Source: CAYWVO01 sp964461835
GTDB lineage: Bacteria > Zixibacteria > MSB-5A5 > WJJR01 > JAJRUJ01
DNA length: 33,794 nt
Direction of reading: 5' to 3'
Assembly (NCBI GenBank): GCA_964461835.1
Contig: CAYWVO010000036.1
Coordinates: 1 to 33,794, forward strand
In this document: positions 1-6,828 of the stretch, piece after piece
How positions within the stretch are numbered: position 1 is the first letter of the stretch
Layout: each line of letters opens with the position of its first letter
The notes under the pieces: generated by a model
Databases searched by the model: none
Told to the model about the DNA's origin: nothing
Seen by the model: only the letters and a program-made list of their open reading frames with translations
Translations under genes and position numbers: made by a program

Positions 1-345
1 CCGAAAGGGTACGCTACTCTTTTATCAATTTCCACACCTTTTGAAATTAACTCTTTGCGGTAGATCACCGAGGGCGTTATGCGGATGTCGTGGATTTACA
101 CCAAAAGCTGGTAGGGGCTGACTTTTTGCAACCATAGCCGTCTCAAAGGAGAGTTTAATTGAAAACACCTGCCAAAACATTGAGCAGCATGGTACATAAA
201 CGCAAGAACTACCTCACAGCATATAGAGTAGTAAACGAATTTGCTAGATGCAAGCCTTCTTGAGTATTGCTCAGTGTATCAAGAGACAATGTTTACTTGA
301 AGCTGAACCTGTCAAAATGCTACTTATCGTCTGTCGACTTATAGT
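1..345. other. Non-coding leader of the restriction island
   Basis: Apart from one possible 34-codon frame (159-263) and the C-box at its right end, I see no gene, RNA or repeat here. The base composition is A/T-rich like the restriction genes that follow, so this is probably part of the same island. Its left boundary lies outside the window. Confidence 0.5.
159..263 (+). CDS. Possible small basic ORF, 34 aa
   Basis: A TTG codon at 159 follows a good Shine-Dalgarno match (AAAGGAGAG, 145-153) at 5 nt and opens a 34-codon frame closed by TGA at 261. The product would be basic (several Lys and Arg), with no signal peptide and no motif I recognise. The support is only the ribosome site and the position just ahead of the restriction operon. 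It may be a chance frame or the 3' remnant of an older gene. No function is proposed. Confidence 0.2.
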   Translation: MKTPAKTLSSMVHKRKNYLTAYRVVNEFARCKPS

Positions 346-346
346 A
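322..346 (+). promoter_or_regulatory. C-box operator of the restriction controller
   Basis: Two half-boxes, ACTTATCGTC (322-331) and ACTTATAGTA (337-346), are separated by TGTCG. From memory, the published C-box consensus for PvuII-type controllers is ACTYATAGTC, NNTGG, ACTYATAGTC; by eye 22 of its 25 positions match. The right half-box overlaps a TATAGT/TAGTAT -10-like sequence and ends at the first A of the ATG at 346. No good -35 lies at the right distance, which fits a promoter needing the controller for full activity. In such systems the dimer fills the left box to activate and the right box to repress. Confidence 0.7.
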
Positions 347-594
347 TGAATTTAGGTAGAGTATCAGACGTGGTATCCGGAGAAGAAAAGAAAAACCTTA
401 AACTTCTCGGCCGGAATATCAGGCGCCTGCGGGAAAAGTATGGTTGGTCTCAGGAGGAGCTGGCGTATCGGTGTGGTTTGCATCGCACCTATGTGGGTGC
501 GGTAGAAAGGGGCGAGAGAAATATTGGAGCCCTTAATATTTTCAAGATTGGTAAGGCGTTTGGTGTCGATGCTGGAGACTTATTACGAGAGTAA
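346..594 (+). CDS. XRE-family controller (C) protein of a type II restriction system
   Basis: An 82-residue protein with one Cro/C1-type helix-turn-helix at about residues 20-75; WSQEELAYRCGLHRTYVGAV is the HTH core. This is the fold of the C proteins that time restriction gene expression after a system enters a new host. It sits 5 bp before the endonuclease gene and directly behind a C-box, so it is expected to autoregulate and switch on the endonuclease. The ATG at 346 overlaps the operator. An in-frame GTG at 370 would give a 74-residue protein, closer to typical C proteins and leaving room for a transcription start, so 370 may be the true start. A general XRE repressor is the alternative, but context favours a C protein. 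Confidence 0.87.
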   Translation: MNLGRVSDVVSGEEKKNLKLLGRNIRRLREKYGWSQEELAYRCGLHRTYVGAVERGERNIGALNIFKIGKAFGVDAGDLLRE

Positions 595-599
595 ATGCA

Positions 600-1328
600 A
601 TGCTTGATCTCCAAGATGAGTTTGCTCAAGCGGTTCGTCGAAACAATGTAAACTTCATGGTACGCGGAATGTTGTCCGTCGACGAAAAAATATTTCCGCT
701 CGGCACAGATACAAAGGTGCTCTCCACCGTATTCGAGCTGTTCACTCGGCCTCTGATCCGAGAGATTGCCGAAGGCAATGGCTACAAAGTGGAAGAAGCT
801 AGACAAACGATATACCCAGATTTTACACTTCTTCGTAACGCAGATGACCCGCGTAAAATAGCAATAGACGTCAAGACTACGTACCGTCGGCCGAACATCT
901 ACTTCACACTCGGTTCGTTCACCTCGTTCCTTCGGAACAACACAAAAAATATCCTATATCCATACGACCAGTACGAAGTACATTGGATCGTCGGTTTTGT
1001 ATATACTCGTCATGATGCGCCGGTCGCCGAGTACCATTCATTACAAGAGCGATCAAGAATATACGCTCCATATAAAGATGTAGCTTGGTTTGTGCAGGAA
1101 AAGTATAAAATTGCCGGCGAACGGCCTGGAAGTGGAAACACAACTAACATAGGATCAATTAGAAGCACGAACATTGAGGATTTTATGGAAGGGAATGGAC
1201 CGTTCGCATCCCTTGGAGAGGATGTATTCAGAGATTATTGGGCTAACTTTGGCCGCACGGCAAATGAACGGGAATATAGAAACGTCAGAGAGTACCAAGT
1301 GTGGAAAAGGCGGACTACTCGGCGATAA
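600..1328 (+). CDS. EcoRV-family type II restriction endonuclease
   Basis: This 242-residue protein matches EcoRV (245 aa) over nearly its whole length: PLGTDTKVLSTVFELF near the N-terminus, YPDFTL, AIDVKTTY, RNNTKNI, YPYDQY and GSGNTTNIGS. The PD-(D/E)xK catalytic residues fall at D74, D90 and K92, the same numbers as in EcoRV. Gln69 of the minor-groove Q-loop is also present. The recognition loop GSGNTTNIGS (177-186) contacts the bases of GATATC in EcoRV. The expected activity is therefore Mg-dependent blunt cutting at GATATC. The start is the ATG 5 bp after the controller stop; an ATG at 595 is out of frame. The 3' end overlaps the convergent methyltransferase by 14 bp. Confidence 0.96.
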   Translation: MLDLQDEFAQAVRRNNVNFMVRGMLSVDEKIFPLGTDTKVLSTVFELFTRPLIREIAEGNGYKVEEARQTIYPDFTLLRNADDPRKIAIDVKTTYRRPNIYFTLGSFTSFLRNNTKNILYPYDQYEVHWIVGFVYTRHDAPVAEYHSLQERSRIYAPYKDVAWFVQEKYKIAGERPGSGNTTNIGSIRSTNIEDFMEGNGPFASLGEDVFRDYWANFGRTANEREYRNVREYQVWKRRTTRR

Positions 1329-2436
1329 AAAGCAATTCTTTCGAGGTAACTCTAGACAGAACATATTTGTATTTTGTGTGATTGGCCATGTAAACATGCT
1401 TCTTGTAACGTTTAAGCAGGTCCACAATTTCATCAGGAGATGGAATACCGTTGTCTCTGTATGAAACAACAAGGATGCTTCCTCTAAAACGTGCGAACAC
1501 ATAATCGAACGCCTTATGAATGAGATTTTTGTCACACCACGGGGACTTCCTGCGTTTGTACGGTTTGTGCTTGTATTCAGTTGTAATTCGAGAAGGCCAT
1601 CGTCCATATTCACTTAGTCCTTCTAAGAAGTGGTAAAAGTCTAAATAATCTACACTGACACCCTTGTTATTCATGTAGGGTGTGTCAATGTATACAAGGT
1701 CAAACTTCGTTGAGACCTGAGTAGATGATTGGTTAAGGGAACGGTTCACACGTCCATTATCGAAAACTGCGGCGTTCGCATCGCCCGCAGCCTGCCTGAA
1801 GTGTTCTTCGAATGACTTGTCCCACGTGGCTTTGTTGCCGAATGATCGTTTAACTTCTGATGTTCGCATGTAGAGGTTAGCTCTATGGAAAAGATTGTAC
1901 GGCCTTTTGGCAATACACGCTTGGAATAGGGCAAAAAAGGCAATTGCTTTTTTGTACGGATTTCGCAGTCGCCGGATATTTTGGACAACAATATCAAGCC
2001 ATCGATCCTCGGACGGTAAAAAGAAAATATTATGGAATGTTCGTTCTATGAAATTGTCATAATCAATTCCTGGTTGTTTTTTAAAAAGTTCTGAAATTTC
2101 ACCATCCAAAAGAAGGGTGCTGCGGTTTTCGATCAGTGCCTTACCAACAATATAGTTTGACCGCATATAGTCAGCAAAGGTAACCGCTTTTCCCTTTGTC
2201 TTAAATAAATAGGCGACGCAGCCGGTACCTCCGAACAAGTCAAGGGCCGTATCAAAGTGTAAGTTTTCTATGCTACTCCAGATCCAGTCCAATAGCTTCA
2301 GCTTGCTGCCCTGATAGCGTGTAGCCGGAAAGCGATGGTGGTTGGCCTCTACTGGAAAAAGTGCGATTGCTTCGGGACGTAAAGCTCGTTTTCTGTATTT
2401 CACACTAGTTGAAGTTGGTGTGTTCCGATTTGCCAT
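1315..2436 (-). CDS. D12-class adenine-N6 DNA methyltransferase, partner of the EcoRV-like enzyme
   Basis: This is a 373-residue alpha/D12-class N6-adenine methyltransferase. Motif X is RYQGSKLKLL (about residues 40-49), motif I LDLFGGTG (65-72) binds SAM, and motif IV is YIDTPY with DTPY at 251-254 in place of the commoner DPPY. It should protect the host by methylating the sequence the neighbouring endonuclease cuts. I place the start at 2436 because AGGAGG lies 4 nt before that ATG; an upstream in-frame ATG at 2451 lies inside the recombinase gene and has no ribosome site. It begins 8 nt after the recombinase stop, so the two are probably co-transcribed. Its 3' end overlaps the endonuclease 3' end by 14 bp, which could allow antisense interference. 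Confidence 0.94.
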   Translation of the reverse strand: MANRNTPTSTSVKYRKRALRPEAIALFPVEANHHRFPATRYQGSKLKLLDWIWSSIENLHFDTALDLFGGTGCVAYLFKTKGKAVTFADYMRSNYIVGKALIENRSTLLLDGEISELFKKQPGIDYDNFIERTFHNIFFLPSEDRWLDIVVQNIRRLRNPYKKAIAFFALFQACIAKRPYNLFHRANLYMRTSEVKRSFGNKATWDKSFEEHFRQAAGDANAAVFDNGRVNRSLNQSSTQVSTKFDLVYIDTPYMNNKGVSVDYLDFYHFLEGLSEYGRWPSRITTEYKHKPYKRRKSPWCDKNLIHKAFDYVFARFRGSILVVSYRDNGIPSPDEIVDLLKRYKKHVYMANHTKYKYVLSRVTSKELLFIAE

Positions 2437-2444
2437 AAGGCCTC

Positions 2445-3008
2445 CTACCATTTAGATTGAAACTCTCTGATGACGTCCTCTGGGGACAAGTTCAAATAGA
2501 TCTCCGTGGTAGTCAAGCGATCGTGGCCCAAAAGCCGCTGCAGGGCCGGCAAAGAAATCCCTTTCCGAATCGCAGTAACACTAAACGTGTGTCGGAGCAC
2601 GTGGGGCGACACCGGTCGATTGATATGGGCCCGGTTAGCAACTCGTTTTAGTATTCTTTGGATTGTACGAGGGCTCATCCCAAGGTTCTCGTGGAGCGAA
2701 AAGTGGCCCTCAATCAATGGTTGTACCCTGGCCGAAAGGGGAATAATCCGGCGCTTTGATTTTGTTCCGTACGGTCCGCCCTTGCCATAAATCATAATTC
2801 GGTGCCCCTGCCAGTCGAGATTTTCCTTCTTAAGACCGGCCAGCTCTGATACCCTAAGACCGGTATCCAGAAGCGTCCAGACAATCACTTTTTCAACGTG
2901 ATTCTCACACGCGTTGGCCAGGCGGTTTGCCTCATCCTGGGTCAGGGGCTCCCTTTTGTATTGGTACGCCATGTCGTTAATTGTACTGATTGCGACAAAA
3001 TGACGCAA
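2445..3008 (-). CDS. Short tyrosine recombinase (catalytic domain only)
   Basis: This 187-residue protein carries the full catalytic set of tyrosine recombinases: R52 in TGLRVSE, K76 in YGKGGP, H136 and R139 in SPHVLRHTF, H162 in LLGHDRLTTTE and Y171 in the EIYLN segment. Typical XerC/XerD or phage integrases are 280-400 residues with an N-terminal core-binding domain; here almost nothing precedes the catalytic domain. It is a minimal recombinase or a truncated derivative with intact chemistry. The TTG at 3008 lacks a spaced ribosome site; an ATG at 2972 (175 aa) is also possible. It lies immediately upstream of the methyltransferase, suggesting it moves or inverts the restriction cassette. 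Confidence 0.88.
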   Translation of the reverse strand: MRHFVAISTINDMAYQYKREPLTQDEANRLANACENHVEKVIVWTLLDTGLRVSELAGLKKENLDWQGHRIMIYGKGGPYGTKSKRRIIPLSARVQPLIEGHFSLHENLGMSPRTIQRILKRVANRAHINRPVSPHVLRHTFSVTAIRKGISLPALQRLLGHDRLTTTEIYLNLSPEDVIREFQSKW

Positions 3009-3074
3009 GCCCTAAATAGTTTCGTATTGATTACCAACAAGTTACGAAGTTAGTCGGATAAATGTGGCGCACTT

Positions 3075-3770
3075 TTAAGAGGAAGACGACAGGTTGTTCC
3101 GAATGAAATTATTAGCCTTAAGCCATTCCTCAGACAGCTCGCGTTCGTCAACGTCCGTTTTTATCCAGTTCCAGGCCACTTCCCAGAATTCAGTATTCCA
3201 GCGTGTTCCAACTTTCCAAGACGCGATTGCGAACATAAGGACCAACAAAGACCACACTCCGAGACCTATCCATGATATTTCGAGATTCGGGCTCTTAAGG
3301 ATGTAGAAAGTCCCCACAACAACGCCCATTACAGCAGCAATGGCGCATGTTTTGGTTATAAACCAAGCCGAATTTCGTCGGGTGTAGTGATCCCGCAAGG
3401 AATCAGAGGCGCAGGAATGCAACCGGCGGTGAAATTCGCCCATGGTGGCGTCGAGTTGATTATTCGTGAACTTTCCGTCGGTTTTAGTCTTGATTCCAAA
3501 CGCCTTAAACAGGCGGTCGGTGTCCACAAAGCGTTCTTTTCGATTCAAAAACATGAAAGCACAAAACAGAAGGTGGCAAACATAACCCAACCCGTAATTG
3601 GCCACGCCCACCGTGATCACAGCAGCGACTATGCCAGCATCCCCAGCGGCGATAAGATCCTTCCAAAGCGATTCATCAGATGTTAGTTTGCCGCCACACC
3701 AAACGGATATCACGGCTGACATAAGGATAACTGTTGCCGGTATAACATACCTCTGGATTCTGTCATGCAT
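3075..3770 (-). CDS. Four-helix integral membrane protein, function unknown
   Basis: A 231-residue protein with about four predicted transmembrane segments: near residues 8-25 (IPATVILMSAVISVW), 45-75 (IVAAVITVGVANYGLGYVCH and following), 140-160 (CAIAAVMGVVVGTFYIL) and 168-188 (ISWIGLGVWSLLVLMFAIAS). A charged loop of about 65 residues separates the second and third, and a polar tail follows. I do not recognise the family. The start at 3770 is set by AAAGGTGG, 6 nt before the ATG; an in-frame ATG at 3866 would overlap the upstream ORF and add a polar N-terminus. It lies downstream of a small ORF and behind the recombinase on the same strand. It could be cargo of the restriction island or an unrelated leftover. 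Confidence 0.7.
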   Translation of the reverse strand: MHDRIQRYVIPATVILMSAVISVWCGGKLTSDESLWKDLIAAGDAGIVAAVITVGVANYGLGYVCHLLFCAFMFLNRKERFVDTDRLFKAFGIKTKTDGKFTNNQLDATMGEFHRRLHSCASDSLRDHYTRRNSAWFITKTCAIAAVMGVVVGTFYILKSPNLEISWIGLGVWSLLVLMFAIASWKVGTRWNTEFWEVAWNWIKTDVDERELSEEWLKANNFIRNNLSSSS

Positions 3771-3805
3771 TGATCCACCTTTCTCCACCGGCTGAATAAA
3801 ATAGC

Positions 3806-4030
3806 TTAAGGATTGTCGGCTGGCATAAGATTCCTGCCTCGACATACTGCGATAGCTTTTCGCCATTTGCCGACATATTCATCATGCAGATGATTTGGCA
3901 AATCTGATACCGGCACGTAGTGTAACTTTATAGATGTATCAGACCTCCAAGCAAGCCAGCCGAGGATCGTCCCGGCATCGCCGATAAAATAGTCACCATT
4001 AGGGCAATCTTCTTCTAATAAGAAGATCAT
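3806..4030 (-). CDS. Small hypothetical ORF, possibly a 3' gene remnant
   Basis: From an ATG at 4030 this gives 74 residues, including GDAGTILGWLAW and YVGKWRKAIAVCRG. The open frame extends upstream to 4198, but that part lies in palindromic repeat sequence and is unlikely to be protein. The Shine-Dalgarno match before 4030 is weak. The composition looks protein-like and the stop falls 35 nt before the start of the membrane-protein gene, so the two may share a transcript. It may be the tail of a gene whose 5' end was replaced by the repeats. No family is recognised. Confidence 0.35.
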   Translation of the reverse strand: MIFLLEEDCPNGDYFIGDAGTILGWLAWRSDTSIKLHYVPVSDLPNHLHDEYVGKWRKAIAVCRGRNLMPADNP

Positions 4031-4072
4031 TTGCTGACAACCCCAGAAACTTCCTCGTAACGGCGTGCGTGG

Positions 4073-4180
4073 CCCTGATCTGAGGGAGCGCAACGCGCAC
4101 CCGGAGATCAGGGTTTCTAGGCGCGATGGGATTTGGTGGCCAGGATCAACGCTCCTAGAAACCCTGGGCAAAGCCCAGGG
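4073..4180. repeat. Chain of three interlocking inverted repeats
   Basis: Stem 1 is CCCTGATCT (4073-4081) with AGATCAGGG (4105-4113). Stem 2 is GGGTTTCTAGG (4111-4121) with CCTAGAAACCC (4154-4164). Stem 3 is CCCTGGGC (4162-4169) with GCCCAGGG (4173-4180). Each stem shares 3 nt with the next, so neighbouring stems compete. The first 58 bp recurs as a diverged direct copy at 33468-33526, so it is a dispersed family rather than a local accident. Confidence 0.8.
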
Positions 4181-4199
4181 CCACACCAGCTCCTCCACC

Positions 4200-4225
4200 G
4201 GATTCCCGCCTGCGCGGGAGTGACA
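4200..4225 (+). repeat. 26-bp dispersed repeat, copy 1
   Basis: The unit starts GGATTCCCGCCTGCGCGGGA and ends GTGACA, with a small CCCGC/GCGGG hairpin inside. The same unit, in the form found as short intergenic repeats in many bacterial genomes, occurs in reverse orientation at 29500-29525. It has no coding role. Confidence 0.75.
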
Positions 4226-4587
4226 GAGGATGGTGTCTAGTGAATATCGACGGGCAGGTTGAAGGCCTGCCGCACACGGATCCTTGAGGTTGCCACTCCC
4301 GTTTTGCTCACCTGTTCCCCTGTTCGCCTGTTCAACTTACTGTACCGACCCACCCGGCGCTTTGAGCCCTGACGGACTCGTTGCTCTGGGTGGGGTACCC
4401 AAATTCCAGCATTCTTTAAAACCCCGGCACATGTCCGGGCCACGCTCAGCGCACCATTTTGTTGCTATCCATCCCCTCGGTCCAAAAATCCCACCTGTCA
4501 ACGCGCGCTGCATAACCGTCCAAAATCAGCCGATACAAGGAACGAAGGGCCGAATTCGGCCTGGCTATCGGGCTGAGGTATTTTTGG

Positions 4588-5643
4588 GTGAGCAATCAGG
4601 GAAATGCTGAGAACCGTCCTGCATTCTCGGTCGTTGTACCAATGTACAACGAGGCCGAAAACCTGCCGGGAACGCTCTTCACAATCGCCGATGCGCTCAA
4701 ACCGCTGGGGCGGCCGTTTGAAATCATCGCAGTCGATGATGGTTCCACCGATAACACCGAAGAAATTCTCCGCGAGCAGGCGGCGATTCATTCGTGGCTG
4801 AAACCGGTCTCATATGTCCCGAACCGGGGACGCGGCTATGCCCAACGTAAGGGGTTCGCCGCAGCCGAGGGCAGGCTTATTCTCACCACGGACGCCGACC
4901 TCAGCTACGATCCCGAACATCTGGTCAGCTTGATCGAAACGCTGGATTTATACCCGGAGATCGATTTCGCGGTGGGTTCACCGTACATGGCGGGCGGAGG
5001 CACGAAGAATGTGCCGTTTTTCCGACTCCTTATTTCTCGGGTCGCCAATCTGATTCTTGGCTACGCCATGTCCCACAAGTTGAAAACCGTTACCGGCATC
5101 CTGCGCGCGTATCGACGGGAAGTAATCAATTCCATCGAACTTGAATCGGACGGTAAAGAAATCAACCTGGAGATTGTCTCCAAAGCAATAGCGGCAGGCT
5201 TTCGCGCCCAGGAAGTCCCAGCAGTACTAACCGGCCGGAAGAAAGGAAAATCGAAACTCATTCTCAAAGCCACGGTCGCGTCGCACCTGTTGTTTTCCTT
5301 TTTCGAACGACCATCCCTGCTTTTCGGCGCGGTTGGTACATTGTTGACCGTTCTCGGACTCGCCGGGGGCGGGTATTTGGTATACTTATGGCAAACCGGG
5401 AACCTTAATCCGGTGCGGCCGCTAGTCACCCTGATTGTCATTCTACTTATTTCGGGATTACAGATATCACTTTTTGGCTTTCTGGGTACGCAACTGGTGC
5501 GCATTCACCGTGAGTTGTTCCGCATCCAACGGGAGAACAAACAACTGGCACAGAAGTTGGACACCTTGGTGGACCACCCGCGCCGGATGACCCCAGAATT
5601 ACGGGAGCCGACCGCGGTTGGCTTTGAGAATATCGACCAATGA
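4588..5643 (+). CDS. Family 2 glycosyltransferase with C-terminal membrane anchor
   Basis: A 351-residue GT2 enzyme of the dolichol-phosphate-mannose-synthase type. The nucleotide-sugar fold starts with VVVPMYNEAENLP (residues 15-27). IAVDDGSTDNT and the metal-binding DxD in LTTDADLSYDP follow. Two hydrophobic spans near residues 245-270 and 280-305 should hold it in the inner membrane, with a polar, coiled-coil-like tail after them. Such enzymes usually load a sugar from UDP or GDP onto a polyprenyl phosphate. The start is a GTG at 4588. The stop overlaps the next ATG (ATGA), so it heads a five-gene operon. The sugar and acceptor cannot be read from the sequence. Confidence 0.92.
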   Translation: MSNQGNAENRPAFSVVVPMYNEAENLPGTLFTIADALKPLGRPFEIIAVDDGSTDNTEEILREQAAIHSWLKPVSYVPNRGRGYAQRKGFAAAEGRLILTTDADLSYDPEHLVSLIETLDLYPEIDFAVGSPYMAGGGTKNVPFFRLLISRVANLILGYAMSHKLKTVTGILRAYRREVINSIELESDGKEINLEIVSKAIAAGFRAQEVPAVLTGRKKGKSKLILKATVASHLLFSFFERPSLLFGAVGTLLTVLGLAGGGYLVYLWQTGNLNPVRPLVTLIVILLISGLQISLFGFLGTQLVRIHRELFRIQRENKQLAQKLDTLVDHPRRMTPELREPTAVGFENIDQ

Positions 5644-6824
5644 AGATTCTATTGGTGACCAACCGTTATCCGCGTGATATTTCCGATCCTGCGGCCCCGT
5701 TTGTGCCCGATTTCGTGCAGGCATTGCGTACGCCGGGCATAGACGTGATTGTCAGCACTCCGCTCTACGGAAATCCCCCTGAGCTTGAAGATGACAATGT
5801 CCATCGCTTCCGATATAGCGAGGAAGTGATTGAGGCGCCCATCGGTTCCTGGAATATTTTCCATCCCGGAACCTGGCGACGGATTCATCAATTTGTGCAC
5901 GCGGGGGAAAAGGCGGTTTCAGCGCTGGCGGAACAATATCATGTCGATCATATCCTGGCCTTGTGGGCGCTGCCCTCCGGCTGGTTTGCCCAACATACCG
6001 CACGGCAGTTGGATATTCCATTTTCTGTCTGGTGTCTGGGTTCGGATATTAATGTGTGGGCGCGGCGCCCATTCTTTCGGGGGATTACGCGGAATATTCT
6101 GCAGAACGCGGTAGCGGTGTTTGCGGATGGTTTTGCCCTGGCTCGTGACGTGGCCCGGTTAAGCGGTTCGTCATGTCGGTTTCTTCCCAGTTGTCACCTG
6201 CTGACCCAACAACTGGAACTGGGAGCGGTCGACACCGGCTTGCCCAAAAAGCCATATTTTCTCTACGCCGGTCGGATACATCGCAGCAAAGGTATCTATG
6301 ATCTGTTGCGCGCCTTCCAGATGACCTGCTGTGATTTGTCCGATCATCATCTGGTCTACGCCGGAGACGGTCCGGAACTGGCACGACTCCGCGATACCGC
6401 TGCGGATATCGAGTATCCGGCACGGGTGCATATTTTGGGCAAAGTCAGCGAGCCAAAACTGGTGACGTTGTACCGTCAGGCAAAGGCGACAGTGATCCCG
6501 TCCTACTCCGACAGTTTGCCGCTGGTGCTCGCGGAATCGCTGCAATGCCACTGCCCGCTGGTTGTATATGATACCGGGGATTTAGGGCATTTTGTCCGGC
6601 GCTTTAAGATCGGCCGGACGGTGCCGGTCGGCGACCTCCGCGCACTTGCCGACGCGATGTGTGGGATGGCCACCTATAAACGATTCGATCAACGTCGCGG
6701 TCAGACCGCGCTTGATTTGTTGCATCCGACGCGGGCGGCTCGCCGGTTTTTGGCAACGATCGATTCCCGCGTGCGCAGAGACACCTGGCGGGCACCAGCG
6801 CGGCCGTATCGAGAACCGAGATAA
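5640..6824 (+). CDS. Family 4 (GT-B) glycosyltransferase
   Basis: A 394-residue retaining glycosyltransferase. The N-terminal half begins MKILLVTNRYPRD, typical of GT4 acceptor domains. The C-terminal half has YAGRIHRSKGIYDLLRAF (donor-domain entry, near residue 210) and PSYSDSLPLVLAESLQC, which carries the second Glu of the E-x7-E nucleotide-sugar site while the first is replaced by Ser/Asp. It overlaps the GT2 gene by 4 bp (ATGA), indicating translational coupling. With the GT2 and two methyltransferases it probably builds a glycolipid or surface glycan. The tail is basic (RVRRDTWRAPARPYREPR) and may lie at the membrane. Confidence 0.92.
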   Translation: MKILLVTNRYPRDISDPAAPFVPDFVQALRTPGIDVIVSTPLYGNPPELEDDNVHRFRYSEEVIEAPIGSWNIFHPGTWRRIHQFVHAGEKAVSALAEQYHVDHILALWALPSGWFAQHTARQLDIPFSVWCLGSDINVWARRPFFRGITRNILQNAVAVFADGFALARDVARLSGSSCRFLPSCHLLTQQLELGAVDTGLPKKPYFLYAGRIHRSKGIYDLLRAFQMTCCDLSDHHLVYAGDGPELARLRDTAADIEYPARVHILGKVSEPKLVTLYRQAKATVIPSYSDSLPLVLAESLQCHCPLVVYDTGDLGHFVRRFKIGRTVPVGDLRALADAMCGMATYKRFDQRRGQTALDLLHPTRAARRFLATIDSRVRRDTWRAPARPYREPR

Positions 6825-6828
6825 CTGC

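Larger units (their letters stand above)
4031..4587. other. Gene-free spacer built from palindromic repeats
   Basis: The left part (4073-4225) is three nested inverted repeats followed by a 26-bp dispersed repeat, described separately. The rest (4226-4570) is C-rich, has no convincing frame, and contains the probable promoter region of the glycosyltransferase operon, although I could not find a good -35/-10 pair. It marks the change from the A/T-rich restriction island to G/C-rich core genes. Confidence 0.6.

Noticed and set aside
346..1328. Toxin-antitoxin pair (XRE regulator plus downstream protein)
   Set aside because: The downstream protein is an unmistakable EcoRV-type nuclease, and a C-box plus a nearby methyltransferase identify a restriction-modification system.
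1..4225. Attachment-site duplications flanking the restriction island
   Set aside because: I compared the ends by eye and found no convincing direct repeat; the left end is probably outside the window.
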